DNA from: Nymphaea colorata
Taxonomy: Eukaryota; Streptophyta; Magnoliopsida; Nymphaeales; Nymphaeaceae
Length of the DNA stretch: 64,000 nt
Assembly (NCBI RefSeq): GCF_008831285.2
Contig: NC_045143.1
Location: forward strand, 11,886,714 to 11,950,713
Direction of reading: 5' to 3'
Of this stretch, positions 9,971 to 20,760 are shown in pieces. Position numbers and translations under genes: made by a program. The notes below the pieces were generated by a model. That model had not been told where the DNA came from and did no database searches. It saw only the letters and a list, made by a program, of their open reading frames with translations. Every line of letters begins with the position of its first letter. The stretch's first letter is position 1.

Positions 9971-12900
9971 TTGAAAAAATGCCACTAGAACTCACAAAAT
10001 TTCCGAATATTTCTCCACAAATCTAACATAATAAACACATTTCACATGGTCCATTTACTGAAAATAGACACTTGAACCATGTCTCTTTTTAAATGAAAAT
10101 TTTGACCTTTTGAGACAAAAACATAAGAAAATTGTAGTTTTTACTATCCAGACCTTTAAAAGACTTGGATATGTATCACAAATTCACAATCAAGCAACTC
10201 AAGTGTTGATTCATGCAAGCTACAAAGCCAATCATGAGGATCATATATGCAGAGAAAGTGGACAGAACTGCCATAGTTTTTAGTTGGCCCATTAAGTGGA
10301 TGATTCTTTAAGTACCCCATCCTGCACTTCATAACCTTGCCGTACATTCTCATAGTAGTGTTCAAGTAACAGAACTTTTGGCTGATCAAAAGAACTATGA
10401 CTGTAGATAACTGTTTGGCTACTTTCTTTATACTTCATAGAAAAATCTTTTTTTGCTTCAATAAAAAGCTCAATAAACACCTTGATGCATGAACTATGAA
10501 AGATAGAGGAAACATAAAGCGAAACAAGTACCATCTTAAAAAGAAAAGTATGGAAACAAATTCAAAAATGATAAAACATTCAATTTTCCAGTAAATGTAT
10601 CTTTGAGCAGTGATACTAGATAACTGTGTCGACAGGTTCTATTATTTTTTCCAAGAAGCAATTAAATTTTTCTTAGCCTACAAGGTATATTTCCAATGTC
10701 TACCCTGAAATCATGTAGAGAAAAGCAAGCTCTTTGCTACTGGAGAGTTCTGAAATTCACTTTCATGTTTCAAAGACAAGCTCCTAGGAAGCAAGCTTTC
10801 AGGATTTAAAAGCTTGCTTGAACAATAGATAGAATAAGTCCTTAAGTACCCATAACCACCTTTATATAGTTTATATGATCTCACTAGGAACAACTTGGAG
10901 GCACACTACTAAGATGTTTGTGACCAAAAGATTTATAAACCAGGCTGTTAGTGTACGCTGCAGTCACAATAAAAGATTGGGAAAGCATTAGAATATATAT
11001 AATAAATTTATACCACCATACCTTGGTTCTCGAGTACCAAGAAGAAATATGAGCACAAAACAGCATCCAACAAAAATTGACAAATAAGCAATCCAGCTAT
11101 ACTGCCCAAATATATACGTGTTAGTAAAACAGTTAAACAGAAAAACAATGGGGCAATAATAATATGAACAGTAACATTTCATGAAAAGGAATACCTGTTT
11201 TTCAACATCAGTAGGTGTTACCATAGTGTTGGTATTAAACACAAAGAAGGCAATTCCATATAGGCTAAGGTTTGCAACCTATCATCACAAAGGCAAAAAA
11301 AAAAAGCAAATTATGTTTGACTGAATAGTGATATAAAGAGCAATAAATATATTTTACTGCTGTAGACATCCAAAGGCAGAACTTGTAATAGAAAACTTGG
11401 TAAAGAAAGCAGCTAACCATGGTAAAAGCATTACGGCAGCTTGCAAGTACCACTCTGCTTGTTGCATTCAATGTGATACAGATAACCATCGACCTGAAAG
11501 AGGGACAGAGAGAGAGAGAGAGAAAGAGGTGGGTTACCAAAGGAAAAATAGGGACATGCCATTGGAAAAAGGAGGAGAATTATGAAACAAAGCAGGCCAG
11601 TCTAGGAAATAAGTTACATGTGAGAAATTTGAGTAGCAGCCCAGCCAACATTGAAAATAGCAGCAAATGCAGAATAGAAGATGGTGCGCAGGCCAGGAGA
11701 ATTCTCCACAAGTGCTGAACAGGTCTGGCAACCACCGAACACCAATGAAAATGAAACAGCCACTAAGATTGATCCACCGGCATGCCATAATTTGAAATGT
11801 CCAAATCGATCAATCTGGGGAAAAACTTTAATCATAATTAAGAAGACAAAAATGAGCATAATAAAGAATAGCTAATTGGCTTCCTAAACACATGCAATAT
11901 GATCATCATCAAAAGAAAAAAATTATTAAATTCAGAATGGGATCATCTCTGATGCTGAAGCAACCAGCTGCAATCATCAATATGAACAGATTAATTATGC
12001 TATTTTCTTTCCAAGATGTCAAGCCACTAGCTGAATTTTGTCACAGTATCACCATGAGAACCAAGAGATGTTTGAGGTGAAAAGCAAAATGCACTTCTTG
12101 AAATACAAATATACTTGTTCTGAAGAAAAGTGAACTTGAAATTTGATACCTAAAACTAAAAGTATTCCTTCTTCAGGTTTTCCCTTGTGCAAGTATTATT
12201 GTGACGGATGTACACGGAGGCAGTGAGGCACACAAGAGAGAAAGTATATAAAGCACCCCATGAAAAGAATGCATGAATAGACATGTGATGATACTTCAAC
12301 ATCCTGCTGATCAGGAGACTAGAAGCCCTTCATCCCCATGGACCTTTTAGAAATTTTGCTATGCTTTATATTTCATTTTGTCTACATGCATAGATGCCAG
12401 CTCAGTGCAACTTTATACTCAATAACTTAATTTGTTTGATATGGAATTTAAGATCATAATTACTTTATACGATGCAAGAGGAACCATTAACAATACTTTA
12501 ACACATAAGACGACAAAATTATACCAGCTCACCCACAAAAATTGTGGTCAGTCCATCAGCAACTTGTCCAGAAAGCATCACCGTAGCTGCATCTCTGAGT
12601 TAACAGCAAATATAGTAGCATCATTATGGAAGGAAATGTTTCGTATTGACATGCAAATAGTTCTCAAATGCTGTCATTTCTGACCACTACATAACAAAAG
12701 CAGCAATAGCAATGGCTTGAAAATGGACCTGACCTACTTTTGTAACACTATGTCATCATGGCAAACATAAAGGCCCAAATATGAGATACCAACAAAAGCA
12801 TGTAAATGATTTTACCTATTTAGATATTTTTGTAATGATGTGTCATATGAAAACAACTTGGCCACTTATAATGATATTACGGGCATCCAGTTGCACATTT

Positions 12901-15900
12901 CATGAAATTTACAATACGAGTTTTTTTCAATCCCACACCCAAAGAATGGTGTGAAAAAGGGATTAAACTTGTAAGTTAGGTAAAGATATTAACCGTAATA
13001 AATAGGTGGCTCTCTGGAGAATTACAAAGCCCGCTTGATAGCAAAGGGATGCACTCACATATGGAGTGGGCTTTTTTGAGATCTCTCCTACAGCAAAACT
13101 GGGACTATATGATTAGTTGTTGCTGTGATTGTCTAACATGGATGAAGTTTGTCTCAACTCAATGCAAGTAATGTTTTCCTCTATGGTGACTTGTTTGAAA
13201 TAGTCTATATGCAACAACCACCTAACTTCGAACGATAGAGGAGTGTGATAATCTGCAAAGGTTGAAGAAAGCAATATATGGGCCTAAGCAAAGCCTAAGA
13301 GCATGGTTCTAGAAACTACACGAAGTGATCTCTGGTGTTGGATTTCAAAGTTCTCCATCTGATCACTCATTGTTTATCAACAAGGACCCAAAAAGTACAG
13401 CTGTGATGGTTATGTATGTTGATGACATTATTATTACATGGAACTCTGAGGAGGAGATTGCTAAAGCCAAGAAATCCCTAAAAAAGCATTTTGTTACTAA
13501 GGATCTTGGCCCATTCAGATATTTCTTGTGGATAGAGGTAGCAAGAGGTGGAGAAAGTATGGTGCTTTTACAGGGAAATTTGTTCTTGATTTGCTCAAGG
13601 AGAGAAGGATGTTTGGAGCTAAGCCTGCTAATATTCCATGAATCCACATCTCCACCTATATGAGGAGGACCCTGAGCTGATTGATTGCAAGTCATATCGG
13701 TCACTTGTTGGCAAGATTTTATATGTTACAGTAACTAGACCAGATACCTCTCTTGCCATGGAAAAATTAAGTCAATTTACAAAGAAAAGAAGAAAAAGCT
13801 CATTGGAAGGCTGCCATGATGGTTCTCAAGTATCTCAAGTCATCTCTACCAGGAAAGGATATCTATTTAAGAAAAGAGATTCTTTTGATGTCATAGCCTA
13901 CACTGATATAGATTATGCTGGATCAATTGAAGACAAAAAATCCACAACTGGGTATTGTATCTTTGTAGGAAATAATTTGATTACTCAGAATATAGGGTAA
14001 TTGCTTAGACAACTACTGAGATGGTATGGGTTGAAACTATGTTAACCTATCTTGGAGTCAAGGTTCCACTTCTAATGAAGATGATGTGTGTCAATAAGGT
14101 GGCGACCTATATTACCAATAATCTAATGTTTCATGAGACGACTAAGCACATTGAAGTGGACTGTCACTATAAACACGATATGGTTCAAGCTAGGAATATC
14201 TCTAGAGTTCATGTTTCAACTGAAGAGAAAGTTGTAGATATGTTTACCAAACCATTGTCTATATATGGGTTTCCAAAGTGTTGTATATGCTCTAGCTTGA
14301 GGGGGAGTACTGAGAAAAAATATAAGGTTTAATTGGGTGGTTAATAGAATTTTAGAAAATATGGATGAGTGGTGTTTAATAATTTTATTTCATTATGTGG
14401 ACTTATTTGTAATTCTTCTTCATTGCCCTAGTAATCTCTATTGAAGGGGGAGACTAGAGCATAGTCACAAATAACGTTTCGTAGTTTTAAATGGAGAGAT
14501 CTTTCTCTGGTACAATACGCGAGGTTGAAAAAAAAGGAAAAAAAGGTAAATTAAAAAAAATAAATAAAAATGGGGAAAAAATAAAATAAGTGAGAAATTA
14601 ATAACACAAACATCAAAAGATAAGTACATTTGCAACAAATAAAAAACAGAAAACGAAAAAAAAAATGTTTGGCATTAAAAAAATGAAAAAAGTGAAAAAA
14701 GCGAAAAACGTGTTAAAAACACGTTTTTTCGTTTTTAACATTTTTTTCCAAAAAAAAGCATTTTCTTTTAAGTTTTAAACAGCAATTTAATTTACCGCGT
14801 TTTTTTCGAAAAAAATACGTTTTTTGTGACTATACAGTGAGAGTTATTCTGATAACCATTTTTCTCTCTCTCCCAAACGATTGTAAGTTTGTAACACATG
14901 TAAGCTCTACATTTGTTTGAAAGAACACAACTCAAACAGCACAGAGATTGGAATGAAGAAAATTTATTTATCATCACTCTCAATATGTAGGATTATTATC
15001 AAGCATTCTCATAGTATCATCCATTATAAGTTCATGAGACAGTATTTGCAGAAATTTTTGACAAACAAATTGTAAATGGCATTCTAGCAGGAAAACTTGT
15101 GTTTCTCCATTTTGCCTATGTAATATGGCCACATCCAATAGATTGTTGACTCCTATGGATGCAACTCCATACAAGAATGAAGATTTTCATGGACAAGACT
15201 GTGTCAAGCATGGTACTTTTCCTAAGAAAAAAAAAACAGAACAAAAAGTAGTTTGATTGAGGGGAATCATGGAACTGTCAGTTTATTCCTCCAGAGATCT
15301 TCCCTTCGCTGCTTCTTTTCAAACTAAGCAGGGTGAGTCTCTCTCTTCCCACATATATAGACTCTTGGAATCTAGGATTTTGGTTCCAACTTAGCTTTGG
15401 AAAAAACACCTGTACAAACTATAAAAACCCAACTTGAAGTGACCCAAGTGTCCAGTATGGCAGATTCTAATCAATCCACTAGCCGGTTTGGGTTCAAACT
15501 CCAGGTCCTAAAAAGAAAGAAACCATGCCAATTGGTAATATGGAACTTAGACATATGAATCCCTGAAGATCTGTAAAAATTATTAATATAAAATTATTCT
15601 CAAGTCGTATTACTTGAGGTGTTACAATCCACTTTCTCTTAGATACGTGTCCAATGAAGTGGAATCTAAGTCCAATAAGCTTTGGGTTAATATCAACTAT
15701 GATGAACCAGTGCAAAAGCAGCAAAACTGACTCAGAGTCATTGGTTTAGAGATCAATTTGTGCAAAAAAATTGCTAGAAACCAAGACAACTGATAATATG
15801 ATGCAAAGTTACATAAGCTCTTGATTATTTTTTGAAAAAATTCAATATAGAATATTATCAAGTTCCTTATTATATACAAAGGCTGTTATGTGCAGACACA

Positions 15901-16425
15901 TAGTCTTGCCTCCAAGACTTGGATTTTTAAAGTCAACTTTTGCAGGTGCATGGGCAGAGAGATAGAAAGAGATGGTATGGAGAAAGTTAAATGTAGAAAG
16001 TGAAACACAAGAAGGAAAGGAATTGACCTGAAGAGTTGAAAGGCATGAGATTTCAGCTAAAGCATAAGTTTGGTCTTATTGCATACTAGTACAAAGAGGA
16101 AAGAGTCAATGTGATACAAGAGCAAAATATTTCAGATATCTTAATAGGCTTTCCATAACAGGGACATATTACTGATGTAAAGGAATCATGAAAATATTTA
16201 TCTACGCAAGATTAAAATATCATCATACAACAGAATGCTTGTATACACAACATACCTGGGAGTGAAACCAATGTCCGTCAAAAAAAGTAGAAGGTAAGTA
16301 AACCAGCATGCAGAAGTGATATCATTGAGCATGTGACCAACACCATAGTACAATACGGAGAACCTTCCAAGAGGCTTTGCACATGGTGCTTCCACTTGTG
16401 CTTCAAGTTGATTATCGTCAATCAT
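5719..16425 (-). CDS. MFS transporter, GPH/MFSD12-like family, complete (12 exons)
   Basis: An integral membrane carrier of the major facilitator superfamily, glycoside-pentoside-hexuronide/MFSD12-like branch. The substrate of the plant members is unknown to me; animal MFSD12 acts in cysteine import into lysosome-related organelles. Coding order on the minus strand is 16425-16256, 12594-12525, 11814-11618, 11493-11418, 11278-11195, 11101-11022, 8366-8240, 7500-7441, 7328-7278, 7190-7032, 6255-6123, 5963-5719. The total is 1452 bp, 483 residues, in frame at every junction with GT-AG borders. Hallmarks: an N-terminal GRFSVLYYGVGHMLNDITSA segment; the MFS loop with SGQVADG in exon 2 and IDRFGHFKLW in exon 3; NATSRVVLASCRNAFTMVAN; the late SMESVLVGEDLNG; and a C-terminal LTEPLLE. 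Length and about 12 hydrophobic stretches fit the family. The gene spans over 10 kb because its introns host several transposons. Confidence 0.93.
6123..6255 (-). CDS. Transporter exon 11
   Basis: It encodes VTAISMESVLVGEDLNGCGF and then a hydrophobic stretch ending LLEFNQ. SMxSVLVGEDL is a conserved family signature. The acceptor lies just above 6255, and the donor GTTTGT follows 6123. Confidence 0.92.
6640..6745 (-). repeat. Candidate SINE fragment in an intron
   Basis: On the minus strand TAGCTGGTTGGGC (A-box-like, the same 13 bases as near 5164) is followed by a degenerate B-box TTTGATTTC. It sits in the transporter intron 6256-7031. A dA run lies close by at about 6791. Confidence 0.35.
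7032..7190 (-). CDS. Transporter exon 10: two membrane segments
   Basis: It encodes EFHWNGHRLKWFFTLGALLW, an FFFLPKW loop and LLAVVIGIANALMT, consistent with late transmembrane helices. The exon is 159 bp, phase 0 at both ends. Confidence 0.92.
7278..7328 (-). CDS. Transporter exon 9
   Basis: A 51-bp phase-0 exon encoding VPAIIYISSFIVSVALQ, part of a membrane helix. The acceptor CAG lies just above 7328, and the donor GTAC is at 7277-7274. Confidence 0.9.
7441..7500 (-). CDS. Transporter exon 8
   Basis: A 60-bp phase-0 exon encoding ALLAFYVINELHMGQSSKAL. The acceptor is TTGGCAG and the donor GTATG. Confidence 0.9.
7672..8036 (+). mobile_element. TRIM (miniature LTR retrotransposon) with target duplications
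   Basis: LTR 1 is 7672-7802 (TGTAACACCCC...GTTACA). It is followed by a primer-binding site TGGTATCAGAGCC at 7804-7816, complementary to initiator Met-tRNA. A second LTR of about 178 bp ends with GTTACA at 8036. Both share the core of GATTGTGAGG/GATTGTAAGG and ATCTTCAAGGGTTTATAAA. Flanking 5-bp repeats are ACAGG (7667-7671) and ATAGG (8037-8041), with one mismatch. There is no coding capacity. The element lies in transporter intron 7501-8239. LTR 1 lacks an internal segment of about 45 bp present in LTR 2. Confidence 0.85.
7804..7816 (+). other. Primer-binding site, initiator Met-tRNA type
   Basis: TGGTATCAGAGCC starts one base after the LTR end, as in plant TRIM and Copia elements. Confidence 0.85.
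8240..8366 (-). CDS. Transporter exon 7: central loop and membrane segment
   Basis: It encodes a basic cytosolic loop (RLKRESKIKKIGRIGWKYWL) followed by VLYHQVALVYVLMRLVTNVS. Such a basic central loop between the two six-helix halves is typical of MFS proteins. The first base completes an Arg codon from exon 6. Confidence 0.92.
8586..8620. repeat. (CA)n microsatellite abutting MITE copy 2
   Basis: An almost pure CA run interrupted once by GT, ending about two bases before the left terminal repeat of the MITE at 8623. Confidence 0.95.
8623..8994. mobile_element. Microsatellite-associated MITE, copy 2
   Basis: The left end TTGGTAGTATCCCAGACC and the right end GTCTATGACAACCAA form inverted repeats. 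Each is followed inward by AAAAAACCAGACCC or its complement (GGTTCTGGTTGTTGTCCC). The interior ATTATAAGAGCTATTAAATT matches copy 4. It is bordered left by (CA)n and right, after about 20 bp of AATT-rich sequence, by a TATC/TC/TA tract. It lies in transporter intron 8367-11021. Confidence 0.75.
9017..9098. repeat. Compound microsatellite (TATC)n(TC)n(TA)n
   Basis: It occupies nearly all the space between MITE copies 2 and 3 and consists of simple-repeat units. Confidence 0.95.
9096..9478. mobile_element. Microsatellite-associated MITE, copy 3
   Basis: The left end AAACCAGATCATTGGGTCAG and the right end GTCTGGTTTTTACCAA are inverted repeats. GGGTCTGGTTTTTGTCCCT lies just inside the right end. 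The left flank is (TA)n and the right flank (TC)n then (AC)n, with no spacer on either side. Confidence 0.75.
9479..9523. repeat. Compound microsatellite (TC)n(AC)n
   Basis: It starts immediately after the terminal CCAA of MITE copy 3. A possible fragment of another MITE end (ACCAGACTTTGATGGG) follows it. Confidence 0.95.
9636..9720. repeat. CCGCACCCG-rich repeat fragment
   Basis: TGTCCGCACCCGCACCCGCG followed by CGACACGAACACCTGGGC. Similar CCCGCACC wording recurs at 22855-22910. It looks like the end of a DNA transposon family, but no complementary end was identified. Confidence 0.4.
9917..9967. repeat. Compound microsatellite (TG)n(TA)n
   Basis: About 24 bp of TG followed by about 28 bp of TA in the transporter intron. 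No MITE end is visible beside it. Confidence 0.95.
11022..11101 (-). CDS. Transporter exon 6
   Basis: It encodes YSWIAYLSIFVGCCFVLIFL followed by LGTREP, one membrane helix plus the start of the central loop. The Arg codon is split AG|G with exon 7. Intron 8367-11021 (2.65 kb) follows. Confidence 0.92.
11195..11278 (-). CDS. Transporter exon 5
   Basis: It encodes VANLSLYGIAFFVFNTNTMV and TPTDVEKQ, the end of one helix and an extramembrane loop. 84 bp, phase 0 at both ends. Confidence 0.92.
11418..11493 (-). CDS. Transporter exon 4: conserved NATSRVVLASCRNAFTM
   Basis: It encodes SMVICITLNATSRVVLASCR and NAFTM, a very conserved family segment. The first base completes Met from exon 3. A GA tract lies just upstream in the intron (about 11505-11525). 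Confidence 0.92.
11618..11814 (-). CDS. Transporter exon 3: MFS loop and helices 3-4
   Basis: It encodes IDRFGHFKLWHAGGSILVAV, then VFGGCQ and a loop, then the helix FAAIFNVGWAATQISH. The D-R-x-G-x-x-K pattern is the MFS signature between helices 2 and 3. The donor GTAAC splits the final Met codon. Confidence 0.93.
12525..12594 (-). CDS. Transporter exon 2
   Basis: A short exon encoding DAATVMLSGQVADGLTTIFV followed by GEL. It supplies the first half of the MFS loop motif (GQVADG). It has no Met-led open frame of its own and is recognised only by frame and family fit: the first base completes AG|A (Arg) from exon 1, and the donor is GTATAA. Confidence 0.9.
13010..14335 (+). pseudogene. Ty1/copia reverse transcriptase-RNase H remnant
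   Basis: It begins with a decayed YKARLIAKG box at about 13023. It continues through a QxDVxNxFLxGDL-like region and the polymerase motif YVDDIIIT at about 13413, TKDLGPFRYFL, then RPDTSLAMEKLSQF, the RNase H stretch YTDIDYAGSIEDKKSTTGYC, and ends with VDMFTKPLS. Frame changes near 13630 and 14000 and stops in between make it non-functional. It lies in transporter intron 12595-16255, antisense to the host gene. Gag, protease and integrase are absent. Confidence 0.88.
14298..14510 (+). mobile_element. Polypurine tract and 3' LTR remnant of the Copia element
   Basis: The purine run GAGGGGGAGT (about 14300-14309) precedes TGAGAAAAAATATAAGG, the probable LTR start at about 14311. The 3' boundary is not clear. 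GAAGGGGGAGACTAGAGC occurs near 14443. No 5' LTR was found. Confidence 0.6.
14520..14840. repeat. A/T homopolymer-rich inverted repeat
   Basis: The plus strand passes from A-rich to T-rich around a hairpin at about 14700-14735, where CGAAAAACGTGTT is answered by AACACG then TTTTTTCG. A related A/T-rich stretch with AAACACGT lies at 22080-22220. It looks like a foldback element. Confidence 0.5.
16256..16425 (-). CDS. Transporter exon 1 with start codon
   Basis: ATG at 16425-16423 opens MIDDNQLEAQVEAPCAKPLG and RFSVLYYGVGHMLNDITSAC, then the helix WFTYLLLFLTDIGFTP. The hydrophilic N-terminus followed by a family-conserved first helix supports this start. The donor GTATG splits an Arg codon. Confidence 0.92.
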
Positions 16426-16484
16426 AATGACAGATATACTACAAAAGCATCCACTCTATTCTATGCAGCAGTTTGACAACATCC
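16426..16484 (-). other. 5' UTR portion of transporter exon 1
   Basis: A good acceptor (TTGCAG) just above 16484 and the 59-bp distance to the ATG suggest that an intron interrupts the 5' UTR. The cap-proximal exon is then further upstream. Confidence 0.6.
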
Positions 16485-18219
16485 CTGCAATGACCAAATT
16501 TTGTACATTACAAGAGTCAGCAATTGCCTCCAGGACATGACTTTATTGACAGATCTAGAGACCAAGAAGGAGGCCAATCTCCATAAGCCTGTAAGAAAAT
16601 GGCGACAAATTCCATTACATATTTCCCTTGGGACCACAAGCACGTCAAAAAATAGTGTGAAAATCCCGTTAGAAGCTTCCTCTTTGGATGCATACCTGAG
16701 CAACAATTACTTGCCATAAAATGCTCAAAGCTTATAGACTAACCCTTAAATTCTCAGCTAATCACCCCAAGGGGGATCGATGTAGTGGAATTGGGTGTTG
16801 ATTATCAGAAAGCAGCCAAAATTTAGATGTCATGGCATGCTGCTGAGAGTGCAACTTGGTCTTACATGCTAGGTACAGTTTCCTTTTGTTTTCAGGATCA
16901 TGTGACAACATTAAGAAAAAAGATCTCTCAAATCAGCAATCAAATAATATAGTTGTCAATATAAAAAAAGAAGGAAGAAAAAGCAGCAGTAACTGCAACA
17001 ATATGTCACACCACGAGAATGAGGAGAAAACAACCTAACTTTCATTGAAGGAATATTATATTCTATAATTATCAGCTTAATAGTCACAATGACTAATGCT
17101 ATTGTGAAGTATACTGCAAGCTAATTGTTTGTCAAAACGTTGCAAAGGAACAAAACCATATGGTCCTTCCACTGGATTTACATGTGAAGAATTAAGATAT
17201 TGAATATATAGTCAGAGTCTCATCGAATGCCAAAGAAGGTTAGCATCACATGGAAATGAGAAGGGATATATGTAGCAAAGGCAGGTGGTTTAAACTTTAA
17301 AGCAGAATGAAATGCATGAGGAAAAGATGCCCTCAAATGGCATATGTTTCCATCACATTCCAAGCCTGTTCCCTTCTAAGAGGGCTCTGCCTCTGCTGCT
17401 TGCCCAAAGTGAAGCCAAACTGCTATTTCTATTGGTCACTGGTCTTAAAAACACTCAATTCAGAAATAGCGCCATAAATTGTAAGTACTACCAGGATTTC
17501 TTTCTGATTTCATCAAATATTAATTGGAGCATTAGCCAGCTGAGAAGCTAAATAGCTTGGGGGGAGCAAGAGAAAGTGATGTTCAGTTCGTTCAAGTCAA
17601 GATCTTATTAAGAACTTAATGGTTAAAGCCTCTCTATACACAATTGACATTTGTACCTTGTGCTTCTAGCTCTCGTAGAAGTTACATTTGCAACATGTTC
17701 AGTTAAGAAATAAGTTTTCTGACAATATTAGTTATGTCATTTCAGTTCTTAGAAATAATCATGGGAAAAAGCAAGAAGAAAGAGCAGGGAAAGCACAAAT
17801 GGTGATAGAGCTTCAAAAGGAATTAAGTAAACGTATGGGAGGCAACATCAACATCGAGAAGGAAAAGGAGCTACAGAATTTAATTCAAGTCAACTGCTGT
17901 GTGAATCCCTGAAGAGTTCATAGCTACATGTTGGCTTCATGGAACAAAAAAGGGACAGAAGAGAAAAAGTTACATGTCATTATTCTTCTCAACAAACCTA
18001 TCTAAAGTCAGAAAAATGCATACACATCAGTCGTCTTTTTATCAAAGTTCGTCGAATTTGGTTGGCGACCGCAGTTCTGCCTGTTCGTATTCCACTGCAT
18101 CGTTATTTTTCTTCCTCCAGCCATGGGAACACGAACCTCAAATTCATGGATTATCATGATACCGCAATTTCAACTATCAGACCAACTACTTTGGCAAACA
18201 TCGACAACGATACATTATG

Positions 18220-18262
18220 TCAAACCAAAAAATTCGACCGAACAAAAGAGCCACGTAAAGAT

Positions 18263-18361
<99 letters not shown>

Positions 18362-18580
18362 AAAAAAAGATGTAATCTGAAACATGGAAACGCATCTATG
18401 GCAAGAAACACAGACAAAACTGAAACTCCATGTCTTCTCTCACTTTTTTCCGGATTTTTCTCAAGTAATCGTCTGAAAATTGATAATTCTGAGTTGGGTT
18501 TCACTTACAAAAAATGTAAGAACAAAGGATCTCATAGGAATCCCTTGACTAATGGAAAGTAACAAGGAAGAACGCTTACT
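18220..18580 (-). other. Candidate 5' UTR intron start with compound microsatellite
   Basis: On the minus strand CAA|GTAAGC (donor at 18579-18574) could end a first untranslated exon starting above 18580. The tract (CA)n(GA)n at 18265-18360 (about 34 bp CA, about 61 bp GA) lies downstream in the presumed leader intron. No clear TATA box was found upstream. Confidence 0.35.
18265..18360. repeat. Compound microsatellite (CA)n(GA)n
   Basis: A pure CA run followed directly by a pure GA run. It produces several spurious open frames in all phases. Confidence 0.97.
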
Positions 18581-19112
18581 TGTTTTGGCGGAATGGCCAG
18601 AAGCTACCGTCGACCATCGCAATTGGACATACAAATAGGCAATCATGTGGCTATGAGTCGACGTTTGAGATGAAGAAGAGAATAGCGATTCATCAAACGG
18701 TGGCAATATGCCCTATTTTCCATCGTTGCACCCCGACAAGTCAAGTTGAGTATGCGCCTGCGTCATTTGTGACGTGGACTGGAAGGTGACGAACGACCGG
18801 TCGGTCCTTCAAAAGGTTTCGGAACTTTGATTTAACAAAGAGCTTTTTTAACTCGAGTCTTAATAGAAACTCATGGCGACCATTCTCTATAACAATATTA
18901 TAATATGTTCAACCTCGACACTTTGGAGATTTTAAAATCTCACAGTAATGTCGTTTTGAAAGGGAAAAGTGCTTATCTGCTTCTATTTGGAAAAAAAAAA
19001 TGTAGTGCAACCAAACAATTAGAACAAATTGGAAGCATTAAAACTAGTTAGCACGCATCATTAGTCCAAACCTCAAGTTCGTTCTAGTCTCTTGCGTAAC
19101 GGAGCATCCTAC

Positions 19113-19320
19113 TGATTTCTTGAGTGAAGGCTTTTGGGGTACCTTTGCCCTCTTCAAGAAATTTGTGTCACAGTGACTTGCTTGAGTGAAAGCTTTGGCT
19201 GTAGCTTTTACCTTCTTCAAGAAATCAATAATTGCGGAGCATCGTATTGACTTGATTGAGTAAAGGCTTTTGTGGTAGTTTTTACCTTCAAGAAATCAAT
19301 TACAGGTAGCTTCTCCGTGA
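19113..19320. repeat. Degenerate 70-80 bp tandem repeats in copy A
   Basis: Three units, each with GACTTGCTTGAGTGAAAGCT or a variant, then TTTTACCTTCTTCAAGAAATC. Related units occur at 21010-21185. Confidence 0.7.
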
Positions 19321-20559
19321 ATGGGGGGAGACCCACCATTCGGCTGAAGCCCAAAGACCTCCATCCAATCCCTAATAATCTCCTTCATAAGGTTTAGGAT
19401 TTGCTTTTAATGCCTTGAGACGCCACCCTTACAATGCTTTGACAATTGACAACTACTTTCCTATTGTGAATTGACAGTCAAAGATTCAAACTACTTACCT
19501 GCCCTGCCCCATCCGGTTGTACCCACTCCTTTGAGAACAATAATTGCAAGTATCTTAAACAAACATGACAATATCTCAATGAATAAAATGTCTTTCTATG
19601 CAAGAAAAATAAAGGTTTTTAGCTTTATCATAGACTTGGTGGATCAGCATTGTGCATGTTCTATTTGTGGATTTTTTTGTCTGTGGTTCACCACAAAACA
19701 TTGCTTGTGGATATCTTACAAAACCTTTTTCCCCTTTCCGCTTACGTTGGTTCTGCTTGTGATGCTGTAGTGCTTATCATGATAGAACGTACACGTTGAT
19801 AATGATCAATACAGGAAAAAAAGGTACTATGATGGTATTTTGTTTGTGATGGAGGTACTTTGTCGGTGTTATCTGAACCAATTTCGTCCATATATTGGAC
19901 TCAAGTAAGAACACGTACTAAAAGGATGTGCCAGTTGCTTGGAAAAATTTTTACGTGTTCAACTTTTTACATTATGTGCAAGCAATAGCAGCGACTTGTC
20001 TAGATACCTTTTTTTTTAAAAAAAATCAACACTGACGCTGCATTTTAAGCATAAAAAATGCAATTATTAGCATCAATATAACTACATTAAGTGACAAAAA
20101 AATAGTCACTAGTGCTATTTCTGACAGAAAACCAAGTTTTTTTGTTCGATGTACAGCAACACATTCGACTGCCATTAATGATGGGATACACTGACAAAAG
20201 ACTAAATAGTCATTGAATACTAGCAACTCTGGCGATGGGAAAAATTGTCACTAAAGCTTCTGCAAAACAAGCAATACTCATGAGCTCAGTGACGTTTATT
20301 TACCATCAAAGAAGATAAGAAATCACTGATGATGGTTAAATGCCAGCTCCAAAGAAATCTTCCATGTGATTGGACCTCATTTTAGGCTTTTACAAGACGC
20401 AAATTCACTCGTGATCTTTTTTCTGACGAGTACGTAGATACATTCCTCATTGTAGAAAGATGAATGCAAATTCAAGTTAATTTTACACTATTGTGTACAT
20501 ACAAGGCACAAAGTAGAAAAAGCAATGCTAATAATAAGGTTTTCATAGAGGCTAATAAT

Positions 20560-20760
20560 AAGAAGGTTAACAACCTCACTCTTGAAAGACCCCCAAATTT
20601 CCTTTATCTCTGGGTCTTGGGTTGAGGCATGATACACCTTTTAGCTCGAATGTCGCAATCTAACTTTTGAATATTTTATAAGGGTAGCACTCACAAAAAT
20701 CAAACAAGAGACGCGTCTTATCTAAGCCCGTCTGGCCAACCAACTCTTTGAAACAAAAAT
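20560..20760 (-). repeat. tRNA-derived SINE remnant in copy A
   Basis: On the minus strand GAGTTGGTTGGCCAGACGGGC lacks a clean A-box but aligns with the better preserved head at 24110-24160 in copy B. A diverged B-box-like TTTGATTTTTGTG follows. It was present before the duplication. Confidence 0.45.

Noticed and set aside
17939-18562. Open frame of 207 codons
   Set aside because: Its length comes from the (CA)n(GA)n repeat, which has no stops in any phase. The remaining parts have no family match.
19113-19320. CRISPR-like array of regularly spaced repeats
   Set aside because: The units are degenerate tandem repeats without unique spacers, in a plant genome.
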